6,178 bases of DNA from an uncultured Clostridia bacterium (lineage in GTDB: Bacteria > Bacillota > Clostridia > UBA1381): assembly GCA_905236685.1 (NCBI GenBank), contig CAJOPD010000097.1, forward strand, positions 1 to 6,178. Direction: 5' to 3'. This document shows, in pieces, positions 1 to 5,391 of this stretch. Under the pieces are notes generated by a model that was not told where the DNA came from, ran no database searches, and saw nothing but the letters and a program-made list of their open reading frames with translations. The position numbers and the translations under genes are program-made. Positions within the stretch are counted from its first letter, which is position 1, and each line of letters starts with the position of its first letter.

Positions 1-857
1 ATACTAAGGGCAAGCTTTGCCTTGCAGAATATAAAGTCAAGCTTTGAAATTACGCGGTAATTTTCAAGGATTGTTTGCTCCCGCACGGCAACCTCGCCCG
101 AAAGCTCGGACAAAATCCTGTCTATTTCCGCCTGCTCCTGATTTAACAAGTCGCGGATTTCATTATTGGCATTGACGACGCTCATAGGCTCAATAAATAT
201 AGTCGAGCCGCTTGCAGAGGAGTCGTGAACAATGCCCGCGATTTCGTTGCGGTATTCTGCACGCACAGGTATTACATACCTGTCCGAACGGATTGTGACA
301 ATCTGGTCCTGCAAATACTTTTTATAGGTTTCCGACCTTATCATCATATTAAGGCTGTCCTTGATTTTTACATTAAGGCTTTTTATCTTTTTTCGGATAG
401 CCGAAAGCTCCTTTGAGGCATCGTCTGCAATCTCCGTTTCGGACAAAATCGCACTGTTTATTCTGTCCTCTAAGTCCTTATCGGCAGTAAGAACTGCCCT
501 GTACCCTGACAAAATTTCAAATTCTTCGCTTTCGGGAAGGTATGCCTTCATTCTCCTTGAAACATAAAGAAGGCGCGCAACGGCAAGCAAATCGCCTGGA
601 TTTAACTGCCCGCCCATAGCGCTCCTTTTTACCTGCGGGCTGATATTTCTTACGCCCAAATCGACAGGCGGATTTCCTGTACGCAAGCAAATTGTTTCCG
701 CTTCCTTTGTCTCCTTTTGAGCGTACCTTGCGTCCTCAATTTCGGCAAAGGGCAAAAGCGACAAAATTTCAGCCTTTACCGTTTCGCTGTCGGTAAAGCC
801 CGCCATTTTTTCGAGTATTTTATCAAATTCAAGTGTTTTGAAAACATTATTGTCCAT
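1..857 (-). CDS. mutS2: Endonuclease MutS2, N-terminal part (truncated by window edge)
   Basis: About 285 codons are present and the reading frame is still open at the left edge, so the C-terminal part of the protein, normally including the ATPase and Smr nuclease domains (family length roughly 780-800 residues), lies outside. The visible protein starts MDNNVFKTLEFDKIL, the usual MutS2 opening. It carries the diagnostic connector-region motifs RYVIPVRAEYR at about residues 191-201 and HDSSASGSTIFIEP at about 210-224. In Firmicutes, MutS2 does not do mismatch repair; it is known for suppressing recombination and, in Bacillus subtilis, for splitting collided ribosomes. The ATG at 855-857 is chosen because AGGAG (complement of 864-868) sits 6 bases upstream. 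The gene has its own promoter and diverges from tadA. Family assignment is firm; the catalytic domains cannot be judged here. Confidence 0.95.
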   Translation of the reverse strand, partial: MDNNVFKTLEFDKILEKMAGFTDSETVKAEILSLLPFAEIEDARYAQKETKEAETICLRTGNPPVDLGVRNISPQVKRSAMGGQLNPGDLLAVARLLYVSRRMKAYLPESEEFEILSGYRAVLTADKDLEDRINSAILSETEIADDASKELSAIRKKIKSLNVKIKDSLNMMIRSETYKKYLQDQIVTIRSDRYVIPVRAEYRNEIAGIVHDSSASGSTIFIEPMSVVNANNEIRDLLNQEQAEIDRILSELSGEVAVREQTILENYRVISKLDFIFCKAKLALS

Positions 858-887
858 TTTTGGCTCCTGATACATTTTATCCTAATT

Positions 888-916
888 ATTATAACAATTT
901 TTTTACATAAAAACAA
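888..916 (-). promoter_or_regulatory. Sigma-A-like promoter for mutS2
   Basis: On the minus strand a -35 box TTGTTT (911-916) is followed by exactly 17 bases and a perfect -10 box TATAAT (888-893). Transcription would start near position 881, leaving a leader of about 25 bases that contains the AGGAG ribosome binding site. Its -35 box lies only 6 bp from that of the divergent tadA promoter. Confidence 0.8.
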
Positions 917-922
917 TATCTA

Positions 923-951
923 TTGAAAAACTTTTGCTTTTATGGTAGAAT
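923..951 (+). promoter_or_regulatory. Sigma-A-like promoter for the tadA operon
   Basis: A -35 box TTGAAA (923-928), a 17-base spacer and a -10 box TAGAAT (946-951) are visible. The bases TGG just before the -10 box (943-945) fit an extended -10 element. The predicted start near 958 gives a very short leader of about 15 bases that includes the GAGGA ribosome binding site at 963-967. Confidence 0.75.
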
Positions 952-973
952 AAATTAAATATGAGGAAATGCT

Positions 974-1423
974 ATGGATATTAAATTTATGAAAATTGCT
1001 CTTTTTGAGGCAGAAAAGGCATTTAAAATCGGCGAAACGCCCGTCGGCGCGGTTATCGTGCGAAACGGCGAAATAATCGCCAAGGCGCACAACAGGCGCG
1101 AAACGAAGAAAAACGCTCTTATGCACGCGGAAATCACAGCAATAGACAAAGCCTGCAAAAAGCTCGGCGGCTGGCGGCTTTTGGATTGTGATATTTATGT
1201 CACGCTTGAACCCTGCCCTATGTGTATGGGCGCAATTATTCAGTCGCGGATAGAAAATGTGTATTTCGGGGCATATGACAAAAAAGCAGGCGCTTTGGGC
1301 AGCGTATGCGACCTGTCAAAAACACTTCCGCACAAGGTTAGCTTCTCCGGCGGAATTATGGAAAATGAGTGCTCGGAAATCATCAGTAGGTTTTTTAAAA
1401 ATTTACGGAAGAAGGATATTTAA
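974..1423 (+). CDS. tadA: tRNA-specific adenosine deaminase TadA
   Basis: This 149-residue zinc enzyme deaminates adenosine 34 of tRNA-Arg(ACG) to inosine, allowing one tRNA to read several arginine codons; it acts in the cytoplasm. The cytidine/deoxycytidylate deaminase fold is clear: ETPVGAVIV at residues 21-29, the catalytic HAE motif (H51 zinc ligand, E53 proton shuttle), and the PCxxC motif with zinc ligands C81 and C84 in LEPCPMCMGA. The length is typical of bacterial TadA (about 150-170). The start is supported by AGGA at 964-967, 6 bases upstream. It is the first gene of an operon: the next start codon directly follows its TAA. In many Firmicutes tadA neighbours the SRP RNA gene and dnaX; that is not the case here. 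TadA is told from other deaminases of the fold by the HAEITAIDKA context and the GALGSVCDL segment at about residues 106-114. Confidence 0.95.
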   Translation: MDIKFMKIALFEAEKAFKIGETPVGAVIVRNGEIIAKAHNRRETKKNALMHAEITAIDKACKKLGGWRLLDCDIYVTLEPCPMCMGAIIQSRIENVYFGAYDKKAGALGSVCDLSKTLPHKVSFSGGIMENECSEIISRFFKNLRKKDI

Positions 1424-1528
1424 ATGTATATAAATGATAAAACAAAAAAACTGCTTTGTCTTATTGTTGCCGTTTCGCTTATCGTTCCGATTGCAATCGG
1501 TATTGTAAGTATGTTTGTTGTTCGTTAG
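1424..1528 (+). CDS. Small single-span membrane peptide, 34 residues
   Basis: The ATG immediately follows the tadA stop (TAA then ATG with no gap), and GAAGGA at 1411-1416, inside the end of tadA, serves as ribosome binding site about 7 bases upstream. The product starts MYINDKTKKLL and then has one hydrophobic segment of about 21-22 residues (about L11-V32), ending FVVR. A charged, lysine-rich N-terminus before the helix and a lone arginine after it are what is expected of a small inner-membrane protein. Its TAG stop lies inside the AGGAGG ribosome binding site of the next gene, so the two are probably translationally coupled. I do not recognise a family, and no function can be assigned. The evidence that it is real is positional: tight packing, a good ribosome binding site and a clean transmembrane helix. 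Peptides this short are commonly missed by gene finders. Confidence 0.65.
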   Translation: MYINDKTKKLLCLIVAVSLIVPIAIGIVSMFVVR

Positions 1529-1537
1529 GAGGATAAT

Positions 1538-2104
1538 ATGAAAACACAAAACAAATTTTTAAAAGTACTTATCTGGATAATTTCAATTTTGCTGGTTATT
1601 GCATTAGCGCTTATCATCGCGGGATATTCATATCTTAAATTTTTTATTATGCCAAGGATTAACGACAATACCGAGAATGGCGATAAAATCAGCATTTTAG
1701 AAATCACAAAGGACCTAAGTGACAAGCAGATAATAGAGAATATAATGAATTTTGACAAGGACTCCGTTTCTGAAATGCTGGGGATAATTACAGAGCTTGA
1801 ACAGGAAAATATTTCCCAAAATCCTAACGCAAACAACACAGAAAATACCGGCGGCGAAAAAGAGCCTGACACAACCGTATCAAAAGAAGGTACAACTCCA
1901 TACGAGAGAATTGTAAACGAGGCAAGCAAGGAAGAGGTTTCGCAGGGCGCTGCCATAATGTCAAAAATAAATATGTCAAAGGTAAATGAACTCAGGAAAA
2001 GCGGCGACACCGCTGCCTTAAAAGCGTATATTAAAAGCGTTCTTTCATCAAGCGAAATTTCTGCTGCTTTAAGGCTTTACAACAAATACAAACATCTTCT
2101 ATAA
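1538..2104 (+). CDS. Membrane-anchored protein of unknown function, 188 residues
   Basis: A near-perfect AGGAGG ribosome binding site (1527-1532) sits 5 bases before the ATG. The protein has a short basic N-terminus (MKTQNKFLK), one long transmembrane segment at about residues 10-32, then a polar body. With a basic N-terminus and no lipobox cysteine, it is more likely an uncleaved signal anchor with the body outside the cell than a lipoprotein. A low-complexity linker rich in Asn, Glu, Thr and Gly covers about residues 89-119, separating a small helical region (about 50-88) from a helical C-terminal part (about 120-188). I recognise no domain and no catalytic motif. It is third in the tadA operon, and the preceding gene also encodes a membrane peptide, so those two may act together. 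No convincing terminator follows it. Confidence 0.8.
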   Translation: MKTQNKFLKVLIWIISILLVIALALIIAGYSYLKFFIMPRINDNTENGDKISILEITKDLSDKQIIENIMNFDKDSVSEMLGIITELEQENISQNPNANNTENTGGEKEPDTTVSKEGTTPYERIVNEASKEEVSQGAAIMSKINMSKVNELRKSGDTAALKAYIKSVLSSSEISAALRLYNKYKHLL

Positions 2105-2105
2105 A
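2076..2105 (+). promoter_or_regulatory. Possible promoter for the DUF1540 gene
   Basis: A -35-like TTTACA (2076-2081), an 18-base spacer and a -10-like TATAAA (2100-2105) each match the sigma-A consensus at 5 of 6 positions. They overlap the last codons of the upstream gene. Transcription would start near 2112 and give a leader of about 48 bases containing the hairpin at 2121-2152. The spacer is one base longer than ideal and AT-rich DNA yields chance matches, so confidence is moderate. Confidence 0.4.
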
Positions 2106-2120
2106 AAAATGAATATTTTT

Positions 2121-2152
2121 ACCTCCTTTTTGAAAAGATAATATCAGGAGGT
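2121..2152 (+). promoter_or_regulatory. Leader hairpin masking the DUF1540 ribosome binding site
   Basis: ACCTCCT (2121-2127) is the exact reverse complement of AGGAGGT (2146-2152), which is the ribosome binding site of the gene starting at 2160. The 7-bp stem encloses an 18-base loop and would hide the whole Shine-Dalgarno sequence. The ribosome binding site itself is ideal (AGGAGG, 8 bases before the ATG), so the pairing could be a translational switch. No known riboswitch class is recognised. The pairing is seen; the regulatory role is inference. Confidence 0.45.
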
Positions 2153-2159
2153 GTTAATT

Positions 2160-2330
2160 ATGGATTTTAGCTGTAAACCTAATGAATGTATCAAATGTAC
2201 CGTTACTCAGTGCAGAAACCACTGCAAAACAAAGGATTATTGTTCCTTGGACTGCGTTACTATCGGTACGCACGAATCAAATCCTTCCCAGGATCAATGT
2301 ACGGATTGCAAATCTTTTGAACTTTCATAA
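2160..2330 (+). CDS. DUF1540 family cysteine-rich small protein, 56 residues
   Basis: The product has nine cysteines in 56 residues (C5, C10, C13, C18, C22, C28, C32, C47, C50), with CxxC pairs at 10-13 and 47-50 and H21 beside C22. The order of motifs, CIKCTVTQC near the start, DYCSLD in the middle and CTDCKSFEL at the end, is the pattern I know for DUF1540, a family common in Clostridia and other Firmicutes. The cysteine pattern suggests metal binding, probably zinc, but the family's function is not established. The ATG at 2160 is chosen from the AGGAGG at 2146-2151. The gene appears to form its own unit: a possible promoter before it, a leader hairpin over its ribosome binding site, and a strong terminator 8 bases after its stop. 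An overlapping longer frame (2182-2400) is spurious. Confidence 0.88.
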   Translation: MDFSCKPNECIKCTVTQCRNHCKTKDYCSLDCVTIGTHESNPSQDQCTDCKSFELS

Positions 2331-2337
2331 GAAATGC

Positions 2338-2378
2338 ATTAAATCGGGCAGTTGTTATCTGCCCGATTTAATTTTTTT
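2338..2378 (+). terminator. Strong intrinsic terminator after the DUF1540 gene
   Basis: A 13-14 bp perfect stem pairs 2338-2351 with 2359-2372 (core ATCGGGCAG with CTGCCCGAT), with a 7-base loop TTGTTAT, followed by a run of seven T (2372-2378). This is a textbook Rho-independent terminator. It ends one base before the AGGAG ribosome binding site (2379-2383) of the next gene, which is unusual. Confidence 0.9.
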
Positions 2379-2389
2379 AGGAGATAAAA

Positions 2390-3328
2390 ATGGAAAATAA
2401 TTTTAAATTTTCATCAAGCAACAAGCGGTATCATACTTGGGATTATCATCTTAAAAGCACCTTTGGAAAAAAGGTATTTAAGGTTTCTTTAAACGCTAAT
2501 TTTTCCTGCCCCAATATCGACGGCACAAAAGGCGTCGGCGGCTGTACCTACTGCCTTTCAGGCAGCGGGGATTTTGCAGGAAACCCAAAGGACGATATTT
2601 TGACGCAATTTGATTTGGTAAAGACGAAAATGCATAAAAAATGGCCCGACGCTCTATATATTCCCTATTTTCAGGCAAACAGCAATACATACGCTCCCGT
2701 AAATATATTAAAAGAGAAGTTTGAGCCTGTTCTCAAAAAGGACGGTGTTGTCGGGCTTGCGATTGCAACCCGCCCCGACTGTTTGGAAGATGATGTGCTT
2801 GACTATCTTTCCGAGCTAAACAGCCGCACCTACCTTATTGTTGAGCTGGGACTTCAAACCATTTTTGACGAAACGGGCAAAAAAATAAACCGCCAACACA
2901 CTTTTGCGGAATTTTTAGACGGATATTACAAGTTAAAAAACCGAAACATAAAGGTTTGTGTTCATCTTATCGAGGGGCTTCCCGACGAAACGCACGAAAT
3001 GATGTTAAAATCCGCCGAAACGGTGGCAAAGCTCCGCCCCGATTTTGTTAAACTGCACCTTTTGCATATACTAAAAGGCACAAAAATGGCAGAGCAGTAC
3101 GAAAAGGGTCAATTTGATACCTTATCCCTTTCGGAATATGTCGGAATTATCTGCGACTGCTTAGAGGTTTTTCACGAAAACACTGTTATCCAGCGCCTTA
3201 CAGGCGACGGCGGGCGGGACACTTTAATTGCTCCGCTTTGGAGCCTGAAAAAGTTTGTTGTTCTTAATGAAATTGATAAGGAAATGCTGCGGCGCGGAAG
3301 CTGTCAAGGCATAAAATTTACAGAATAA
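2390..3328 (+). CDS. TIGR01212 family radical SAM protein (YtqA/YhcC-like)
   Basis: This 312-residue protein has the iron-sulfur cluster motif of the family, C40-x11-C52-x2-C55 in the segment CPNIDGTKGVGGCTYC (40-55), which differs from the common radical SAM CxxxCxxC. Other family signatures follow: IPYFQANSNTYAP (91-103), IATRPDCLEDD (125-135), VELGLQT (151-157), GLPDET (196-201), HLLHILKGTKM (223-233) and RLTGDGGRD (269-277) near the end. Length matches the family (about 300-320). It should bind a 4Fe-4S cluster and S-adenosylmethionine and work by a radical mechanism in the cytoplasm; the substrate is not given by the sequence. In Bacillus the relative ytqA sits beside ytqB, a tRNA-modification methyltransferase gene, which hints at RNA modification, but no ytqB-like gene is adjacent here. 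The start follows AGGAG (2379-2383) at 6 bases. No good promoter lies between the upstream terminator and the start. Confidence 0.92.
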   Translation: MENNFKFSSSNKRYHTWDYHLKSTFGKKVFKVSLNANFSCPNIDGTKGVGGCTYCLSGSGDFAGNPKDDILTQFDLVKTKMHKKWPDALYIPYFQANSNTYAPVNILKEKFEPVLKKDGVVGLAIATRPDCLEDDVLDYLSELNSRTYLIVELGLQTIFDETGKKINRQHTFAEFLDGYYKLKNRNIKVCVHLIEGLPDETHEMMLKSAETVAKLRPDFVKLHLLHILKGTKMAEQYEKGQFDTLSLSEYVGIICDCLEVFHENTVIQRLTGDGGRDTLIAPLWSLKKFVVLNEIDKEMLRRGSCQGIKFTE

Positions 3329-3374
3329 CTATTCCGCTGTGCTTACCGATTAAAAAAATCGATAAATCGTTTTC

Positions 3375-3403
3375 TTGCAAAATTTGACATTTTATGTTAA
3401 AAT
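3375..3403 (+). promoter_or_regulatory. Promoter for the TPR-DUF4037 unit
   Basis: TTGCAA (3375-3380), a 17-base spacer and TAAAAT (3398-3403) form a good sigma-A promoter, with TG at 3395-3396 making an extended -10. A second -35-like TTGACA (3384-3389) is perfect, but its partner 17 bases on is only TAAAAA (3407-3412), and that start would fall in the ribosome binding site. The first pair is preferred; it gives a leader of about 14 bases. Confidence 0.6.
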
Positions 3404-3411
3404 TTCTAAAA

Positions 3412-3418
3412 AGAGGTG
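3412..3418 (+). promoter_or_regulatory. Ribosome binding site fixing the TPR gene start at 3424
   Basis: AGAGGTG lies 5 bases before the ATG at 3424. The upstream in-frame ATG at 3394 has no ribosome binding site and falls inside the promoter, so 3424 is the start. Confidence 0.75.
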
Positions 3419-3423
3419 AGTTT

Positions 3424-4239
3424 ATGGAAAGAGAAGATTATACCGACCCGCAATGCCCCTTCTGCACAGATTTATTCAAAAAAAACATAAAGCGTATTCC
3501 TACCGACAGAGTTATATCAAAGCTTGATGAATACTTCGGCAAAAATGATTATAACGGCGCAAAAAAACACCTTTTATACTGGCTTAAAGATGCCAAAGCA
3601 GAAGGCGACTTAAACGGCGAATTTACAATAAGAAACGAGCTTATGGGGCTTTACCGCAAAATCGGCGAAATAGACAATGCATTAAAGGAAACCTCCGCTG
3701 TTTTAAATCTTATAAAAACTATGGAAAATGAAAATTCCATATCTGCGGCAACTGCATATCTCAATGCAGGAACTGTTTACAAAGCGGCGGATAATCCGCA
3801 AAAGTCAATAGAGTATTTCGATTTGGCAAAAAGGATATACGAAAAGGATTTGGACAAAAATGACAGCCGTTTAGCAGGTCTTTACAATAATATGGCGCTC
3901 ACCTTAACTGCCTTAAAGGATTTTGAAAGGGCGAGGGAATATTACGAAAGGGCAATCGCCATTATGAAAAATCACAAAAACGGGCTTTTGGACTGCGCTA
4001 TTTCCTATCTCAATATGGCGGATACCGAGGAGGCGGAATTCGGCTTGGAAAAAGCCGAAGAAAAAATAAATTCACTCTTGGAAAAGGCAATAGATGCGCT
4101 TGACAGCGAAGAAAATAAGAGAAACGGATACTATGCCTTTGTATGCGAAAAATGCGCGTCTGCCTTTGGGTATTACGGCTATTTTGCTTATGAAAACGAA
4201 CTTAAAGAAAGGGCAAGAAAGATTTATGAAGGGGCTTGA
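3424..4239 (+). CDS. Tetratricopeptide repeat (TPR) protein partnered with DUF4037
   Basis: The 271-residue soluble protein is almost wholly helical. TPR-type units are seen at about residues 110-143 (YLNAGTVYKAADNPQKSIEY) and 151-184 (LYNNMALTLTALKDFERARE), each with the typical small and aromatic residue spacing, with weaker repeats before (about 61-98, containing NELMGLYRKIGEIDNAL) and after (about 190-225). TPR arrays hold protein or peptide partners; no catalytic motif is seen. A CPFC motif at 11-14 and a CEKC motif at 241-244 could form a metal site or redox pair; this is inference. The last 14 bases overlap the DUF4037 gene, so the two are made together and its product is the obvious partner. 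The TGA at 4237-4239 looks like a natural end, not a frameshift, because the next protein begins with its normal family N-terminus. The biological role is unknown. Confidence 0.85.
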   Translation: MEREDYTDPQCPFCTDLFKKNIKRIPTDRVISKLDEYFGKNDYNGAKKHLLYWLKDAKAEGDLNGEFTIRNELMGLYRKIGEIDNALKETSAVLNLIKTMENENSISAATAYLNAGTVYKAADNPQKSIEYFDLAKRIYEKDLDKNDSRLAGLYNNMALTLTALKDFERAREYYERAIAIMKNHKNGLLDCAISYLNMADTEEAEFGLEKAEEKINSLLEKAIDALDSEENKRNGYYAFVCEKCASAFGYYGYFAYENELKERARKIYEGA

Positions 4240-5167
4240 ATTTTGCGAAAAATACTATCTTGAATTTGGCAAAAATATGCTTGAAACGGAGTTTTCCGAT
4301 ATTTTGGACAAGCTTGCCACAGGGCTTTTAGGCAGCGGCTCAGAATGTTTTGGGTTCGATGACGATATTTCACGCGACCACGATTTTGAGCCATCTTTTT
4401 GCATTTTTATCCCCGACGAAAGCATAATCGACCGAAAAACCGAATTCCGATTGGAGCGGGCATATGCCAAGCTTCCAAAGGAGTTTATGGGCTTAAAAAG
4501 GAGTTTAATATCTCCTGTCGGCGCTAAACGCCGCGGAGTTATACGCATCAGCGATTTTTTAATGTCCAAAACGGGAACGCCTGACGGAAATCTGTCACAT
4601 ACAGAATGGCTTTTGTCCGACGAAAACGCTCTATTAGAAGTGACTAACGGCAAGATGTTTTTTGACGGATTTGGCGAAATGACAAAAATCCGCCAAAAGC
4701 TTTCATATCTTCCCGATGATATCCGCCTTAAAAAGCTTGCGGGAAATCTTTTGATTATGGCGCAATCCGGGCAGTACAATTATTCACGATGTATTTCGCA
4801 CGGCGAAACGGGTGCGGCACAGCTTGCCTGCTTTGAATTTGTCCGTGCCGCTGTCAATGTGATTTTTCTCCTGAATAAAAGGTATGTGCCATACTATAAA
4901 TGGTCTTTTAAGGCGCTCCGCAGTCTTGAAAAGCTTTCAAACCTTGCGGAAACGCTTGAATTTTTGATAAGCTCGGACAATGACCTTTTTGAAACAAAGG
5001 CAGAAATAATTGAAGATGTTTCCAAAATGGTTATCGATGAGCTTCAAGCGCAAAATTTGACCGAAGCGATTTGCCTGGACCTTGAAAAGCACGCATACTC
5101 GGTAAATGACAGAGTGTCAAAACCCGAAATCCGTAATATGCACATTTTGGCGGCAATTAAAAGCTGA
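4226..5167 (+). CDS. DUF4037 domain protein, predicted nucleotidyltransferase fold
   Basis: The start at 4226 gives 313 residues opening MKGLEFCEKYYLEFGK, which matches how I recall DUF4037 proteins beginning. The frame is open further upstream to 4094, but that part is out-of-frame TPR sequence. The region LLGSGSECFGFDDDISRDHD (34-53) fits the nucleotidyltransferase pattern: G36/S37 with a downstream D51-x-D53 as likely metal ligands. Later conserved-looking segments are FLLNKRYVPYYKW (214-226), which with its surroundings forms a helical domain of the kind that follows such catalytic domains, and the end SVNDRVSKPEIRNMHIL (292-308). It should therefore transfer a nucleotidyl group or bind NTP, but the substrate is unknown; an aminoglycoside-type or protein target cannot be told apart. 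The ribosome binding site is weak (AAGAAAG just upstream), so translation probably depends on coupling with the overlapping TPR gene. Confidence 0.85.
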   Translation: MKGLEFCEKYYLEFGKNMLETEFSDILDKLATGLLGSGSECFGFDDDISRDHDFEPSFCIFIPDESIIDRKTEFRLERAYAKLPKEFMGLKRSLISPVGAKRRGVIRISDFLMSKTGTPDGNLSHTEWLLSDENALLEVTNGKMFFDGFGEMTKIRQKLSYLPDDIRLKKLAGNLLIMAQSGQYNYSRCISHGETGAAQLACFEFVRAAVNVIFLLNKRYVPYYKWSFKALRSLEKLSNLAETLEFLISSDNDLFETKAEIIEDVSKMVIDELQAQNLTEAICLDLEKHAYSVNDRVSKPEIRNMHILAAIKS

Positions 5168-5198
5168 AAAAAAACAGCCTGTCAGGCTGTTTTTTTTT
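5167..5198. terminator. Bidirectional intrinsic terminator between convergent genes
   Basis: The hairpin ACAGCC (5174-5179), loop TGTCA, GGCTGT (5185-5190) is flanked by eight A on the left (5167-5174) and nine T on the right (5190-5198), so it reads as a terminator on both strands. It serves the DUF4037 gene from the left and copA from the right. The stop codons of both genes touch or lie inside its A and T tracts. Confidence 0.9.
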
Positions 5199-5391
5199 AT
5201 TCAATTCCCAAAAAGGTATATCCGCTGTCCGTAACAATTTTTTCGATTAACTTATCATCGGTCGCAGCGGGAACATATGCGCATTTTTCATCAAGCACAA
5301 CATCGGCAGTTATCCCTTCCTTTAAAAATGCATCCTTTACACGACCCACACAGTGCATACACATCATACCGTCAATTTTAACCTTTTTCAT
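5197..5391 (-). CDS. Possible internal start giving a free CopZ-like copper chaperone, 64 residues
   Basis: Within copA and in the same frame, the HMA domain opens with its own ATG (5389-5391), and GAGGAG (complement of 5401-5406) sits 9 bases upstream, a strong ribosome binding site. Initiation here would make a 64-residue protein with the MxCxxC site (MMCMHC), close to the size of free CopZ chaperones (about 68). Escherichia coli makes a similar free chaperone from copA by frameshifting, so precedent exists for one gene making both. The linker codons are Lys and Glu rich and naturally give purine runs, so the match could be chance. Confidence 0.35.
   Translation of the reverse strand: MKKVKIDGMMCMHCVGRVKDAFLKEGITADVVLDEKCAYVPAATDDKLIEKIVTDSGYTFLGIE

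Noticed and set aside
1525..2010. 161-codon minus-strand frame opposite the 188-residue anchored protein.
   Set aside because: Serine and phenylalanine rich shadow with no ribosome binding site or family match; the opposite strand has a strong gene start.
2105..2120. AAAAAT/ATTTTT hairpin after the tadA operon as a terminator.
   Set aside because: The stem is made only of A-T pairs and would be unstable; no GC-rich core.
1424..2159. SRP RNA gene or dnaX downstream of tadA, as in many Firmicutes.
   Set aside because: The region is filled by two protein genes and short leaders; no SRP RNA-like GC-rich fold or dnaX sequence was seen.
2182..2400. A 72-codon plus-strand frame overlapping the DUF1540 gene.
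   Set aside because: It runs through the terminator and the next start codon, has no ribosome binding site, and covers the well-supported DUF1540 frame.
3347..3369. Possible terminator after the radical SAM gene (CGATT pairing with AATCG, then TTTTC).
   Set aside because: Only 5 bp of AT-rich stem and a broken T-run; too weak to call.
3394..3423. Earlier in-frame ATG for the TPR gene.
   Set aside because: No ribosome binding site precedes it and it lies in the promoter; 3424 has a good AGAGGTG.
4094..4239. Apparent frameshift splitting one TPR-DUF4037 fusion gene, with the downstream frame open from 4094.
   Set aside because: The second protein has its expected family start (MKGLE) at 4226, and a short overlap with coupling is normal. 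The residues between 4094 and 4225 in that frame are out-of-frame TPR sequence.
4255..4779. 174-codon minus-strand frame opposite the DUF4037 gene.
   Set aside because: Shadow of a recognised gene; no domain or start signals.
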